Origin: G965237725 sp965237725
Lineage (GTDB): Bacteria; Pseudomonadota; Gammaproteobacteria; Arenicellales; Poriferihabitantaceae
Direction: 5' to 3'
Assembly: GCA_965237725.1 (NCBI GenBank)
Contig: OZ250151.1
Span: forward strand, 3,534,001 to 3,598,000
Length of the DNA: 64,000 bases
The notes under the pieces were generated by a model that was not told the DNA's origin, searched no databases, and saw nothing but the letters and a program-made list of their open reading frames with translations. The position numbers were made by a program, and so were the translations under genes. The first letter of the stretch is position 1; the number at the start of each line of letters is the position of its first letter. Shown piece after piece: positions 53,576 to 62,842 of this stretch.

Positions 53576-54414
53576 TGGTAGTCTCATCCGGCGATCGACT
53601 ACAAAAATATCTGGCATCCCTGGGGGTTAGTTCCAGGCGGAAAATTGAAGACTGGATTAGTCAAGGAAAAATTACTGTTGATGGCAAAGTGGCCCAGCTG
53701 GGAGATCGCGTAACCCCAACCAGCCAGATAAAAATCGATGGCCGGCCTATAAAAACCCAACCGGGAAAATCTGATCCCAAGTATCCAAGAGGAAAAAACC
53801 AGCAACGCGTCATTTTATACAATAAACCCGAAGGAGAAATCTGTACCCGTTCGGACCCGAAAAAGCGACCTACGGTATTTCGCAATTTACCTATAATCAA
53901 AGGCGGACGATGGGTGGCAGTAGGGAGGCTGGATATCAACACCCGAGGGATGATGTTATTTACCAATGACGGCGAGTTGGCGAATCACCTGATGCACCCT
54001 AAGCTGGAAATTGAGCGGGAATATTTGTGCCGGGTATATGGCCAGGTGGATGATGATTCTATGGAACGGTTGAAGCAGGGCATAAAAATTGATGACCAGG
54101 TCATACGTTTCCATAGCATTCGCCGACAGCAGGGTGAACGCAGTAACGCCTGGTATTCTGTGGTCGTTAAAGAAGGTAAGTATCGAGAGGTCCGCCGACT
54201 GTGGGAAGCTATTGGATGTCAATTAAGCCGACTTTCAAGAATTCGCTATGGCAAGGTGGCATTACCCAGGGGAATCAAACTGGGAGACTGGATAGAATTA
54301 ACCCCTGAAACAATTGAGCGATTGGCTAAAAATGCTGACAAGGATAAAGTAATAACCCCAAGGCTGGGTAAAAAGTCGAGTCGCCGCCAAAATCGCAGCA
54401 ATAGTCGAAGATGA
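53575..54414 (+). CDS. rluB: 23S rRNA pseudouridine synthase RluB
   Basis: The 279-residue protein has an S4 domain (L-Q-K-Y-L-A-S-L-G-V-S-S-R-R-K-I-E) and the RsuA/RluB/E/F catalytic motif V-G-R-L-D-I-N-T-R-G-M (Asp about 122). The end is a basic Arg/Lys/Asn tail, as in E. coli RluB. It makes pseudouridine 2605 in 23S rRNA. It starts at an ATG overlapping the scpB stop by one base, and its stop overlaps the glycosyltransferase start by four bases (ATGA). Confidence 0.93.
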   Translation: MVVSSGDRLQKYLASLGVSSRRKIEDWISQGKITVDGKVAQLGDRVTPTSQIKIDGRPIKTQPGKSDPKYPRGKNQQRVILYNKPEGEICTRSDPKKRPTVFRNLPIIKGGRWVAVGRLDINTRGMMLFTNDGELANHLMHPKLEIEREYLCRVYGQVDDDSMERLKQGIKIDDQVIRFHSIRRQQGERSNAWYSVVVKEGKYREVRRLWEAIGCQLSRLSRIRYGKVALPRGIKLGDWIELTPETIERLAKNADKDKVITPRLGKKSSRRQNRSNSRR

Positions 54415-55163
54415 AAATATCTGTGGTTACCGTGGTACTCAATGCTGCGAGTACCATCGAGCAGACAATGGATTCGGTGCAAGGCCAAAACCACGATGAA
54501 ATTGAGCATATTGTAATTGATGGTGGATCCACGGATGGAACCAATGAAATCCTCCAACGTCATGCGGATAAAATTTCCAGGCTGATGATCGAACCAGATA
54601 AGGGAATTTATGATGCCATGAACAAAGGCATAGCTATGGCAACCGGAGACATTATTGGTTTTTTGAATGCAGATGATGTATTTGATAACGATAGTATTCT
54701 ATCGAAAATTTGTAATGTATTTTCAGATCAAACCATCATGGCCGCTTACGCTAATCTGGTTTATGTTAAATCCGATGATATTCATAACGTGGTCCGATAC
54801 TGGCAGTCCCAGGATTATCGGCCGGGGTTGTTCGAAAAAGGCTGGATGCCTGCTCATCCAACATTCTATGTCCGCCGCGAAATTTATGAAAAATATGGTG
54901 GTTTTGATTTGAACTATCAATTTCATGCAGATTATGCAATTACCGCAAAATTCATGGCGGTAAAACAAATCAAAACTAAGTTTGTTGCTGAAACCTGGGT
55001 CAGAATGCGCATGGGTGGTTCCAGTAATCGCAGTCTTGCTAATATCATTCGTGGCAATCTGGAATCTTATGATGCTTGTAAAAAATTGGGGCTTAATATG
55101 TCACCAATGTATTTCGTCACTAAATTTTTAATGCGATTGCCACAGTTCTTCAGGCGACCCTAG
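54411..55163 (+). CDS. Glycosyltransferase family 2
   Basis: The 250-residue protein has the GT-A pattern: I-S-V-V-T-V-V-L-N-A-A (3-13), I-D-G-G-S-T-D-G-T (about 37-45), the D-A-D-D-like N-A-D-D (about 85-88) and G-F-D-L-N-Y-Q-F-H-A-D-Y in the acceptor half. Its place at the end of the trpS-scpAB-rluB run is unusual; the sugar and acceptor are unknown. The start overlaps rluB by 4 bases, so they may be translated together. Confidence 0.88.
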   Translation: MKISVVTVVLNAASTIEQTMDSVQGQNHDEIEHIVIDGGSTDGTNEILQRHADKISRLMIEPDKGIYDAMNKGIAMATGDIIGFLNADDVFDNDSILSKICNVFSDQTIMAAYANLVYVKSDDIHNVVRYWQSQDYRPGLFEKGWMPAHPTFYVRREIYEKYGGFDLNYQFHADYAITAKFMAVKQIKTKFVAETWVRMRMGGSSNRSLANIIRGNLESYDACKKLGLNMSPMYFVTKFLMRLPQFFRRP

Positions 55164-55172
55164 ATTAGAATT

Positions 55173-55949
55173 TTATTCCTCCAGAGGGGCCAAGGTAAAC
55201 CTTTGCGCCGATAGATTTTTACTCGCATCGCAGAGCAGATAAACATAGGCATCGGTAATTTCGCTATGCGCGGGGTCTCTCAAAAATTGGCTGCTTTCTC
55301 CCGGGTAAAACTGTTTTCTGATCGTAGTTTTTACCTTTCCAGGATCCAGGGAGTTTACCCGCACCTGATGATCGGAAAGTTCTGCGCTTAATGTCTCGCA
55401 GCAATTTTCGATACCGGCAAACGCTGCGCTCACCGGGCCCCAATAAGCGCGTCCCTGTCTGCCGGTTTCCATAACAGTAAATATGATGGATGCCTGATCC
55501 GCATTTATAAGGCCGGGTAAAAGTGCCTGAGTCAGCGACATGGGTCTGATTAATTGCTGATCAAAGACTTTTCCCCAAATACCCATATCCGCGTTGGCGA
55601 TTGGGGCCAGGGGCGCGCCCCAGATTGCACAGTGAACCAGTCCATGGATTTGGGGAAACTGTTCCAACAGTGATGAGCCAAGTTGGGCAAAATCTGTGGC
55701 TTGCGCACTCAGCATATCAAATTCAATCATCATGGGTTCTTTGCAACCCTGATCGCAGATTGAATCGTAAAGTTCTGTCATGTTACGTTGTTTTCGGTCA
55801 GTGAATAATACTGTTCCGCCCGCCCGGGCAATTGCCATGGTAACCGCATGGCCAAAATCTGAAGTGGCGCCGGTTATAAACACGACTTTATCTTCCAGGG
55901 TTGCCTGAGTTGATTGAAAGCCGGCGGGAATAGTTGAAAATTGTTCCAT
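55173..55949 (-). CDS. YciK-like SDR homologue, catalytic residues lost
   Basis: I chose ATG 55947-55949 (258 residues), where YciK-like homology begins; a frame from 56045 would add 32. V-F-I-T-G-A-T-S-D-F-G-H-A-V is the nucleotide motif (G-x-x-x-G-x-G changed to G-A-T-S-D-F-G). The segment aligning with YciK's G-R-Q-G-R-A-N-W-G-A-Y-A-A-S-K reads G-R-Q-G-R-A-Y-W-G-P-V-S-A-A-F, so the catalytic Tyr and Lys are gone, and the N-N-A-G segment reads H-C-A-I-W-G. It is probably not an active dehydrogenase and may be a scaffold or a decaying gene. Confidence 0.75.
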   Translation of the reverse strand: MEQFSTIPAGFQSTQATLEDKVVFITGATSDFGHAVTMAIARAGGTVLFTDRKQRNMTELYDSICDQGCKEPMMIEFDMLSAQATDFAQLGSSLLEQFPQIHGLVHCAIWGAPLAPIANADMGIWGKVFDQQLIRPMSLTQALLPGLINADQASIIFTVMETGRQGRAYWGPVSAAFAGIENCCETLSAELSDHQVRVNSLDPGKVKTTIRKQFYPGESSQFLRDPAHSEITDAYVYLLCDASKNLSAQRFTLAPLEE

Positions 55950-56083
55950 TAATTTATTGATCTTGACGTCGATGTTGGGGTTGGCGGGATAACCTGCGAT
56001 GTTAATGCCATGAACGATGATTAACAATGATGTTTGGGATATCATTGGGGAAATAAATTAACATCAATCCACAAAAATTAGAA

Positions 56084-57250
56084 ATGACTATACCCGTACG
56101 GGGATTTCCCCATAGTGAGTTTGAAACCCGCACCAGCATCATGCAACAAACCATGGCAAAGGAAAAAATTGATGCCATATTGCTAACCACAGAGCCCAAT
56201 GTTCGATACTTTTCCGGATTCCTGACCCAGTTCTGGCAGAGCCCAACCCGGCCCTGGTTTCTGGTTATTCCCGCGGAAGGCAAACCAATCGCTATTATTC
56301 CTGAAATAGGGGTTAGTGGGATGGCCCAAACCTGGATTGATGACATACGAAGCTGGCCTTCGCCCCGTCCCGAAGATGATGGTATGTCGTTGCTGGTTGA
56401 CGTTTTTCAAAATCTACCTAATCGGTTTGGACAAATTGGCATGACCCTGGGTGCCGAGAGTATGGTGCGCATGCCATTGAACAATCTGAAATTTTTGCAG
56501 GACAAGTTGACCGCGTTTGAATTTGTCGATATCGCACATAATATGCATAGCCAGCGCATGGTTAAATCCAGCCTCGAAATCGAAAAAACCCGGTTTATAT
56601 GCCAGATTGTTTCCCAATCGTTTCAGGCCCTGCCGCGGTTTGCAAAAATTGGTATGACCGAAGCTGAAGTTGTCAGTAAATTTAAAATGGAAATCCTCGG
56701 TCACGGTGCCGATTCGGTTTCTTACGTGGTTGCGGGCTCCGGTCCAGGTGGATACCATAGTATTATTATGGGGCCCACGGACCGTAAGCTCGATGACGGT
56801 GATCTGTTAATCATCGATACGGGATCAACTTTCGATGGTTATTTTAGTGACTTCGATCGAAACTGGGCATTTGGTCATGCTGATGATGCAATGAAGCGTG
56901 CCCATGAAATTGTATGGGATGCAACGGAAGCAGGATTCAAGACCGCGCGCCCAGGGGCCACTACCTCAGATTTATGGCATGCCATGAATGATGTCATGGT
57001 GGCTGGCGGTAGCCTGGGCAATGACGTCGGCCGGCTGGGTCATGGTTTGGGAATTGAATTGACCGAGCGACCATCAAATACCGAAACCGACAATACCGAA
57101 TTGAAATCGGGCATGATCATGACCCTGGAACCTGGCATGACATTTGCACCGGGCAAACAAATGGTTCATGAGGAAAATATTGTGATCACCGATGATGGAG
57201 CCGAGTGGCTAACGGTTAGAGCAGAGAGAGAGCTGCCAGTTATTCGTTAG
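56084..57250 (+). CDS. M24-family metallopeptidase (Xaa-Pro peptidase-like)
   Basis: The 388-residue protein has a creatinase N-terminal domain and a pita-bread domain with all metal ligands: the Asp pair in L-L-I-I-D-T-G-S-T-F-D-G-Y-F-S-D-F-D, His in R-L-G-H-G-L-G, Glu in T-L-E-P-G-M-T and Glu in V-H-E-E-N-I. Family members cut Xaa-Pro bonds; DMSP lyase DddP shares this fold, and marine origin makes that a point to test, but no DddP-specific residue was checked. Lies divergent from the YciK-like gene. Confidence 0.85.
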   Translation: MTIPVRGFPHSEFETRTSIMQQTMAKEKIDAILLTTEPNVRYFSGFLTQFWQSPTRPWFLVIPAEGKPIAIIPEIGVSGMAQTWIDDIRSWPSPRPEDDGMSLLVDVFQNLPNRFGQIGMTLGAESMVRMPLNNLKFLQDKLTAFEFVDIAHNMHSQRMVKSSLEIEKTRFICQIVSQSFQALPRFAKIGMTEAEVVSKFKMEILGHGADSVSYVVAGSGPGGYHSIIMGPTDRKLDDGDLLIIDTGSTFDGYFSDFDRNWAFGHADDAMKRAHEIVWDATEAGFKTARPGATTSDLWHAMNDVMVAGGSLGNDVGRLGHGLGIELTERPSNTETDNTELKSGMIMTLEPGMTFAPGKQMVHEENIVITDDGAEWLTVRAERELPVIR

Positions 57251-57431
57251 TTTAAAATTAGTTTGATAATGAAGCCGGGTTTATTACCAGGCGGCAATAC
57301 TAGATATCCGTCAGGCAAATATTTTGTAGTTTTGAATTTGTAAAATAGTTCGGAGTAATTTAGTAACAGATTAATTTATCAACAATCAGTTAGCAAGAAT
57401 CCGTTTTAATTAAATTATTTTTTACAAGAAC

Positions 57432-58802
57432 ATGAGCCCAATCGAGAAATTCGTATATAAAAAAGTAAGTTTATGGGTACTACTAGCGATAACGGTAATC
57501 CTTCTAATCATTTCCGCATCATTGTTAATCTTCTATAATTTTGAAGTCAACAGGAAAGGGGATAAGACGCAGTTTGGCAATTTAATGATCGGGGGACTTG
57601 ATTCAATACGTGAAACATTCGAATTGACGTTGGATGCAATTAATGGTCCTGAAAGCCAAAATTTTGCGGCAAAAGAAGTTCGATTTGAGCCAAACAATAC
57701 GCCTGGATTCAAAATTTTCAAATTAGTCGACAAAGATTATTTATTGCTAAACAGATTTAATAGTTCTAAAAAGTTGAATGTCGTAGAATTCTGGAAAGTG
57801 GGCAACAGCTCACCAATTCATGAATGGATTATTGAGGATTATCTGCCTTTTAGTGGTGATAACATCCGGTTCGGAGAGAAAATACATCCCAGTAAGCCCG
57901 AAACTTTTAGAATTCAACATGCCTGGCTTTCCTTGGATGGGTCGCTCACCTTCCATGTTAAAAATAATCCAGTGTATCAAGTTGATGAGTGTGGAAAATT
58001 GATTTGGCTTAATGACGATTTTCAATACCATCATTCTTTGCAAGTGGATTCCAGGGGTAATTTCTGGGCTTCAGCATCTGCTCACAACCCAACCCTGGAT
58101 GATTCATATGGAAAAAATTATATCGATGATCACATAGTTCAAATTGCCGAAAACGGACAAACCCTGTACTCAAAATCTGTAGTCAAAATTTTGGAAAAAA
58201 GTGGTTTGGCTAACCGAATGTATGTTTACGATCAACATCAAATAGACGGGACCCATCTAAATGATATTGAACCCGTTTTTAGGACCGGGAAATACTGGAA
58301 GAAGGATGATGTGTTTATGAGTCTTGGTCACCTGAATTTGATTATTCAGTTCAGACCATCCACAGATAAGGTTATATGGTGGACACAGGACGAAATTATG
58401 CATCAACATGATGTTGATGTTTTGGATCAACATCGGATATCTATATTTGATAATCGACGGACAACTAGAGTTACTGGAGATATTGTGCTCGGACACAATG
58501 AACTAAAAATAGTCGATTTTGATACTGGAAGGATGGAATCGCCCTGGAAAGAAAGCTTCAGAATTTATGATATTAATACTGTTACTCAAGGGCTGGCTGA
58601 TTTTGACCAAAATGGAGGTGTAATGATAGAGGAGACTAACAATGGCAGATTAATTAAGTTCGACGCCTCTGGGCAATTAGAATGGATGTATACGAACAAG
58701 AAAAAAGAAAGAAGTCGTGTTTATTCTTTAAATTGGAGTCGACTTATTGACAAGGAAACTGGTATGCAATTGGAAAAATTACTGTCTAATTTTAAATGTT
58801 AA
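57432..58802 (+). CDS. Membrane-anchored arylsulfotransferase-like protein
   Basis: The 456-residue protein has one N-terminal helix (about 15-35) and then a beta-propeller-like region. Y-H-H-S-L-Q-V-D-S-R-G-N-F-W-A (about 198-212), T-H-L-N-D-I-E-P-V (about 275-283), M-S-L-G-H-L-N-L-I-I-Q-F and K-V-I-W-W are consistent with the arylsulfotransferase (ASST) family's His-rich propeller. The catalytic His (in H-H-S or H-L-N) cannot be assigned with certainty. It would transfer sulfate between phenols in the periplasm, or simply share the fold. Confidence 0.65.
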   Translation: MSPIEKFVYKKVSLWVLLAITVILLIISASLLIFYNFEVNRKGDKTQFGNLMIGGLDSIRETFELTLDAINGPESQNFAAKEVRFEPNNTPGFKIFKLVDKDYLLLNRFNSSKKLNVVEFWKVGNSSPIHEWIIEDYLPFSGDNIRFGEKIHPSKPETFRIQHAWLSLDGSLTFHVKNNPVYQVDECGKLIWLNDDFQYHHSLQVDSRGNFWASASAHNPTLDDSYGKNYIDDHIVQIAENGQTLYSKSVVKILEKSGLANRMYVYDQHQIDGTHLNDIEPVFRTGKYWKKDDVFMSLGHLNLIIQFRPSTDKVIWWTQDEIMHQHDVDVLDQHRISIFDNRRTTRVTGDIVLGHNELKIVDFDTGRMESPWKESFRIYDINTVTQGLADFDQNGGVMIEETNNGRLIKFDASGQLEWMYTNKKKERSRVYSLNWSRLIDKETGMQLEKLLSNFKC

Positions 58803-59131
58803 TCAATGAAGTCAAGATTCAGTAACGCAATTCGGGACAGACCACAATTGATCAATTTGGAATCGTCTGCTCGGGGCAATTCTGGGACAATTATTTGATA
58901 CACAAAATCGTCTGCTTTCTCCATAGTTGTAGTTCATAGTAATTTGGGAAAGAGCAGGGTTCTACACATTGTCGACCTACGTTAATATTTTATTTCTGGT
59001 GTATCCGGGTGTCAGATTAATTTCTTCGCGCTCCGAAGTAGAAGCCGAAGGTGTCGTAATCGCCGCATAACAAGATACTGCTGTCAAAAATCCGTATTTA
59101 CTCGTGTTCAGATAACGTTTAAAACTAAATT
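58803..59131. other. Gap before the TSUP gene
   Basis: No ORF, RNA or clear repeat is visible in these 329 bases. It contains short AT-rich runs and likely the promoter of the TSUP gene. Confidence 0.4.
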
Positions 59132-59884
59132 ATGGAATTATCTCCTATCTTTATAAGCATTCTAACTTTGGTTGCATTTTTCGGTGGCTTGTTGAATGCA
59201 ATTTCAGGTGGTGCCGGCATGATTGTTGTACCCTTAATGCTGGTGTTGGGAATTCCGCCAATTAATGCCATTGCCATTAACAAGTTTCAAAATACACTCG
59301 GCAGTTCTACAGCCGCCTGGCAATACTTGCGCAAAGGCTTCCTTGATATTGCCGCGATCTGGCCTTTGTTGGTTTATGCTCTCGTAGGAAGCTGTGCTGG
59401 TGTGGGCTTGCTGCAATGGTTTTCGGTGAACGGAATTATTGAACAAATAATTCCCTGGATTTTGATTTTAGTAGCCGTGTATTTTGCATTTGCACCGCGA
59501 TCGGTCGACCATGCTACAACGCCGAGATTGTCAAAATCAAAATTTAATGCCCTGATCGGCTCCAGTACAGGGCTATATGGTGGGTTTTTAGGCATTGGTA
59601 CCGGCCCCAGTCTGGTACTGGCGTTGTCGGCTTTACGTGGTTATGAACTTCGCCATGCGGTTACCAACAGCAGAGCAGTGATGATGGTAATTCATTCATC
59701 GTCGTTGTTGATATTAATGTTAGGGGGTCATGTCTGGTGGGCAGTTGCCATGGCCATGGCGGTTGCAAATATTGCGGGTTCCTACCTGGGTGCCCATCTG
59801 TTAATAAAGACTCCACCTGGTTTTATCAAAATTTTGTTGGTCCTTGTTCCAGTGGCCAGCGCATTCAAATTGCTTCTGGACTGA
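59132..59884 (+). CDS. TSUP (TauE/SafE) membrane transporter
   Basis: The 250-residue protein has about eight hydrophobic helices in two similar halves. Typical motifs are G-G-L-L-N-A-I-S-G-G-A-G-M-I-V-V-P-L-M (about 18-36) and G-L-Y-G-G-F-L-G-I-G-T-G-P-S-L (about 148-162), the inverted-repeat signature of TSUP transporters. They export sulfite, sulfoacetate or similar anions. A sulfonate or sulfite link to the TauD-like gene is possible but the two are far apart. Confidence 0.88.
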   Translation: MELSPIFISILTLVAFFGGLLNAISGGAGMIVVPLMLVLGIPPINAIAINKFQNTLGSSTAAWQYLRKGFLDIAAIWPLLVYALVGSCAGVGLLQWFSVNGIIEQIIPWILILVAVYFAFAPRSVDHATTPRLSKSKFNALIGSSTGLYGGFLGIGTGPSLVLALSALRGYELRHAVTNSRAVMMVIHSSSLLILMLGGHVWWAVAMAMAVANIAGSYLGAHLLIKTPPGFIKILLVLVPVASAFKLLLD

Positions 59885-59899
59885 TGATGATCCTTTTAA

Positions 59900-61009
59900 T
59901 TATTTTGTTACTGGCAGTTTTTCGAACGCCGATACAACCCGATCACCAAACTCATTGGTGCTCACCATAGTAACGTCAGTTCCGGGTTTTGAAAGATCTG
60001 CAGTTGAATAACCCGTTGCAAATACGGATTCCATTGCCTGCCAAAGGTTTTTGGCTTCACCATCCATGTTAAATGACATTTCCAGCATCATCGCTACCGA
60101 TCCGATCATGGAATAGGGGTTGGCTATATTTTTCCCGGCGATATCTGGCGCAGAGCCGTGGGACGGTTCGTAATAGGCTTTGTCTGGCCCGATGCAGGCC
60201 GATGGCATCAAACCCAGGGATCCTAAAATTCCCCCTGCCTGGTCACTGAGAATATCGCCAAACAAATTTTCCATTACCATGACGTCAAATTGACCCGGGT
60301 TCAGGCACAGGTGCGTGGCAGCGGCATCCACCAGCATGTGCTGCACTTCCACCTCTGGATAGTCAACCGCAACCTCGCCTACTATTTCCGTCCACAGCAC
60401 GCTGGATTTCAATACATTACTCTTGTGAATACTGTGCAATAATTTTCTGCGTTTCATTGCGGAATCAAAGGCGATTTTTACAATTCGAAAAATTTGTGTC
60501 TCGTCATATTCCAGGGTTTCCCTGGCATAACGCAATCCCTCTTTATTTACACCCGACTGTTTCTTTCCAAAATACAGTCCACCGACCAATTCCCGAATAA
60601 TTAACAGGTCTATGCCATCTTTAATTATTTCGGGTTTGAGCGGTGAGAAGTGTGACAGTCCTTTGGGTAGATACACCGGTCGGAAATTGGCATAAGTATC
60701 GTATCGACGACGCATGGGTAACAATGCGCCGCGTTCGGGTTGTTCGTCCAGCGGGATTTTTTTCGATTCCTCATGACTAAGACCGATAGTGCCTTTTAAA
60801 ATCGCGTCAGCCTTGTCGCACATTTCTATGGTCTCTTTGGGGAAACTTTTTCCGGTTTCGAACCAGGCGCTGGCACCAAACTGACCATGCATAAGATTGA
60901 ATGAAACCCTATTTCGATTTTCAACTGCATCAAGGACTTTGATAGCCTGCTCCATGATTTCAGTACCAATTCCGTCGCCGGCAAGAATCGCGATGTTATA
61001 TTTTTTCAT
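59900..61009 (-). CDS. leuB: 3-Isopropylmalate dehydrogenase
   Basis: The 369-residue protein matches LeuB: G-D-G-I-G-T-E (11-17), Q-P-E-R-G-A-L-L-P-M-R (about 91-101), A-N-F-R-P, R-E-L-V-G-G-L-Y-F-G (catalytic Tyr), N-L-F-G-D-I-L-S-D-Q and H-G-S-A-P-D-I-A-G-K-N-I-A-N-P. Some places differ from E. coli LeuB (H-K-S-N for D-K-A-N; D-A-A-A for D-N-A-T), so a related decarboxylating dehydrogenase is possible. leuC and leuD are not in the window. Convergent with the TSUP gene. Confidence 0.75.
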   Translation of the reverse strand: MKKYNIAILAGDGIGTEIMEQAIKVLDAVENRNRVSFNLMHGQFGASAWFETGKSFPKETIEMCDKADAILKGTIGLSHEESKKIPLDEQPERGALLPMRRRYDTYANFRPVYLPKGLSHFSPLKPEIIKDGIDLLIIRELVGGLYFGKKQSGVNKEGLRYARETLEYDETQIFRIVKIAFDSAMKRRKLLHSIHKSNVLKSSVLWTEIVGEVAVDYPEVEVQHMLVDAAATHLCLNPGQFDVMVMENLFGDILSDQAGGILGSLGLMPSACIGPDKAYYEPSHGSAPDIAGKNIANPYSMIGSVAMMLEMSFNMDGEAKNLWQAMESVFATGYSTADLSKPGTDVTMVSTNEFGDRVVSAFEKLPVTK

Positions 61010-61063
61010 TTCGAATATTTAATATTGTATGAAGCCTGTACAGCTGGAAAAGTAAAACGGAAA

Positions 61064-61843
61064 TTATAATTTCCAGTCTGGTTTTCGCTTTTCAATAAAC
61101 GCATCAATTCCTTCTCGGGTCTCTTCCAGCATCATGTTATTGGTAATGGTTTCTGTAGCCCCTTGATACGCCGCTCCAAGTTCCTGATTTAACTGTTGGT
61201 AAAACATTTTTTTACCCAGGGTGACAACGCTGTGAGGGTGACGAATAATTTTTTTGACCAGATCATCGACCTGGGCATCGAGATCTTCCGCGCTTGAAAC
61301 TTTATTAATCAAGCCATGGTTCAGTGCGGTTTGTGCATCTATAAATTCCCCAGTCATTAACATTTCCATAGCGTGTTTTCGAGAAATATTCCTGCTCAAG
61401 GCAACAGCAGGTGTCGAACAAAACAGGCCAACTCTAATCCCCGACACCGCAAATTGAACGTGATCTGCAGCGACGGCCAGATCACAGGTCGCAACAAGCT
61501 GACAACCCGCAGCGGTGGCCATGCCCTGGACTTTTGCAATCACCGGTTGGGGCAGGTTGACGATCTTCATCATGACTTCGCTGCATTTACTGAACAATTT
61601 CTGTTGGGACTTTTTGTCCGCATTGGCGCGCATCTCTTTCAAGTCATGACCAGCACAAAAAGCCTTACCATTGGCGGACATAACAACGGCACGAATGGTG
61701 GAATCCTCGGCGATTACATCGAGCTCATCAGCCAGTCTTTCCAGCAGTTCCGCAGACAGCGCATTGAACTGGTTCGGGCGATTGAGGATGAGGGAAGTGA
61801 TACCGTCTTTGTGGTCAGCCAGCAGGATTTTGTCGTCTACCAT
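61064..61843 (-). CDS. Enoyl-CoA hydratase/isomerase family protein (ECHDC3-like)
   Basis: The 259-residue protein has the crotonase fold: L-N-R-P-N-Q-F-N-A-L-S (about 19-29), F-C-A-G-H-D-L-K-E-M (oxyanion-hole stretch, about 61-70), G-M-A-T-A-A-G-C-Q-L-V-A-T-C-D-L-A-V-A (about 106-124) and G-L-F-C-S-T-P (about 138-144). A-A-G-C-Q instead of the catalytic Glu pair suggests it is not a standard hydratase; ECHDC3-like proteins show this. The acyl-CoA substrate is unknown. Confidence 0.85.
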   Translation of the reverse strand: MVDDKILLADHKDGITSLILNRPNQFNALSAELLERLADELDVIAEDSTIRAVVMSANGKAFCAGHDLKEMRANADKKSQQKLFSKCSEVMMKIVNLPQPVIAKVQGMATAAGCQLVATCDLAVAADHVQFAVSGIRVGLFCSTPAVALSRNISRKHAMEMLMTGEFIDAQTALNHGLINKVSSAEDLDAQVDDLVKKIIRHPHSVVTLGKKMFYQQLNQELGAAYQGATETITNNMMLEETREGIDAFIEKRKPDWKL

Positions 61844-61931
61844 TGTTCAGAATCCATCATTTTGAAACACCCGAGATTATAAATTAATTACAAATTTGAA
61901 ATGGCTGCATTCGCATGAACACAAAATTAAA

Positions 61932-61953
61932 AAAGGGCGCAATTGCACCCTTT
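61932..61953 (-). terminator. Rho-independent terminator after the cytochrome gene
   Basis: Read on the minus strand: AAAGGGTGC, loop AATT, GCGCCCTTT, then a run of T (TTTTTAATTTT). The G-U pair in the stem occurs only in the minus-strand transcript, which fixes the direction. It lies 52 bases after the cytochrome gene stop and 90 bases before the next minus-strand gene, so it separates the two transcripts. Confidence 0.9.
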
Positions 61954-62004
61954 AGTATTTTTACGATTTTTGAAATCGTTGATTGAAATCGCCAAATAAC
62001 TATT

Positions 62005-62421
62005 TTATTGCGATTGGTCTACCATGAACTGTACAGTTGCCGTGATAGTGTCATCACTGAGCGCAGGATTGCCGCCTTTAGGTGGCATAACCCCCGAACT
62101 GCCGGTGTATCCCATAATGGCATGATCGACCAATGTGTCAATACCCTGGGCCAATCGATCCGTCCAATCATCGGCTGCTCCCATAATTGGAGCGCCTGCT
62201 ACACCGGCATTATGGCATACCCCACAGGTAGTGTTATATACGGTTTCGGGATCCTGGGGCTCGTCTGACGCAGATGTCATTGCACCGGCTCCACCAACGT
62301 TAAGCGTGCCCACTGCCGCTACCCGGGCAGCCAGTGCTTCTTCTGAGTTGTGGTTGGCATAGGCCGCTGAGAAAAACATCATGGCGACACCGAATAAAAC
62401 GGCCTTATAAAATTGTTTCAT
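62005..62421 (-). CDS. Exported c-type cytochrome (cytochrome c5-like)
   Basis: The 138-residue protein has a signal peptide (MKQFYKAVLFGVAMMFFSAAYA) and one heme site, T-C-G-V-C-H (about 67-72). It ends with G-V-M-P-P-K-G-G-N-P (axial Met, about 112-121), the cytochrome c5 arrangement. The heme should be bound in the periplasm and shuttle electrons, for example to an oxidase. A strong terminator follows it. Confidence 0.9.
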   Translation of the reverse strand: MKQFYKAVLFGVAMMFFSAAYANHNSEEALAARVAAVGTLNVGGAGAMTSASDEPQDPETVYNTTCGVCHNAGVAGAPIMGAADDWTDRLAQGIDTLVDHAIMGYTGSSGVMPPKGGNPALSDDTITATVQFMVDQSQ

Positions 62422-62555
62422 TTTTATCTAAATTGGTTCATTGAGAAGGATAAATCGACGAATTTCTAAGTTTTTGCATAGTTTGTAAGAGGCAGAAACC
62501 GGCGGGATTATACCGTAAATTTGATAATTCAAAAGCCCCAGAAATTGACAATATG

Positions 62556-62574
62556 TGATGTAGAATTTACATCA
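62556..62574. repeat. Perfect 7-bp inverted repeat upstream of amtB
   Basis: TGATGTA (62556-62562) and TACATCA (62568-62574) flank five bases, giving TGATGTAGAATTTACATCA. It is about 270 bases before amtB and 135 after the start of the cytochrome gene. The dyad fits a homodimeric regulator site; which one is unknown. Confidence 0.45.
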
Positions 62575-62830
62575 TAAAAGGATCCAATAGCTTCTTAAAT
62601 CAATGTATTATCAAATTTCTAAATTATAACGATAAGTTGATAAGGTGACAGTTTAAACCAAATTTGGACCAAAATCGGGAAAAAACTGTTTTTATATTTT
62701 TCGTTACCAAGTAGAATTGATATCCGTTACTTCGATTCTAAAAGTAATAGATATTATAACTAGGTCGTAACGGGTAAAACTTTCCTCTTTAGTTTTTCCG
62801 GTATACGACTCCACTTTTTGATAACCATAC

Positions 62831-62838
62831 AGGAGGGA
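62831..62838 (+). promoter_or_regulatory. Strong ribosome-binding site of amtB
   Basis: AGGAGGGA lies five bases upstream of ATG 62843 and fixes the start of the ammonium transporter. Confidence 0.85.
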
Positions 62839-62842
62839 GCAA

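Larger units (their letters stand above)
62422..62842. other. Divergent intergenic region between cytochrome and amtB
   Basis: No ORF and no recognisable PII (glnK) gene is found in these 421 bases. A 7-bp inverted repeat is listed separately. I looked for a sigma-54 box (TGGC-N-C...TTGC) and saw none. Confidence 0.45.

Noticed and set aside
56084..57250. Naming the M24 protein a DMSP lyase (dddP)
   Set aside because: All metal ligands are shared by ordinary M24 peptidases and I saw no DddP-specific residue or neighbouring dmd/ddd gene.
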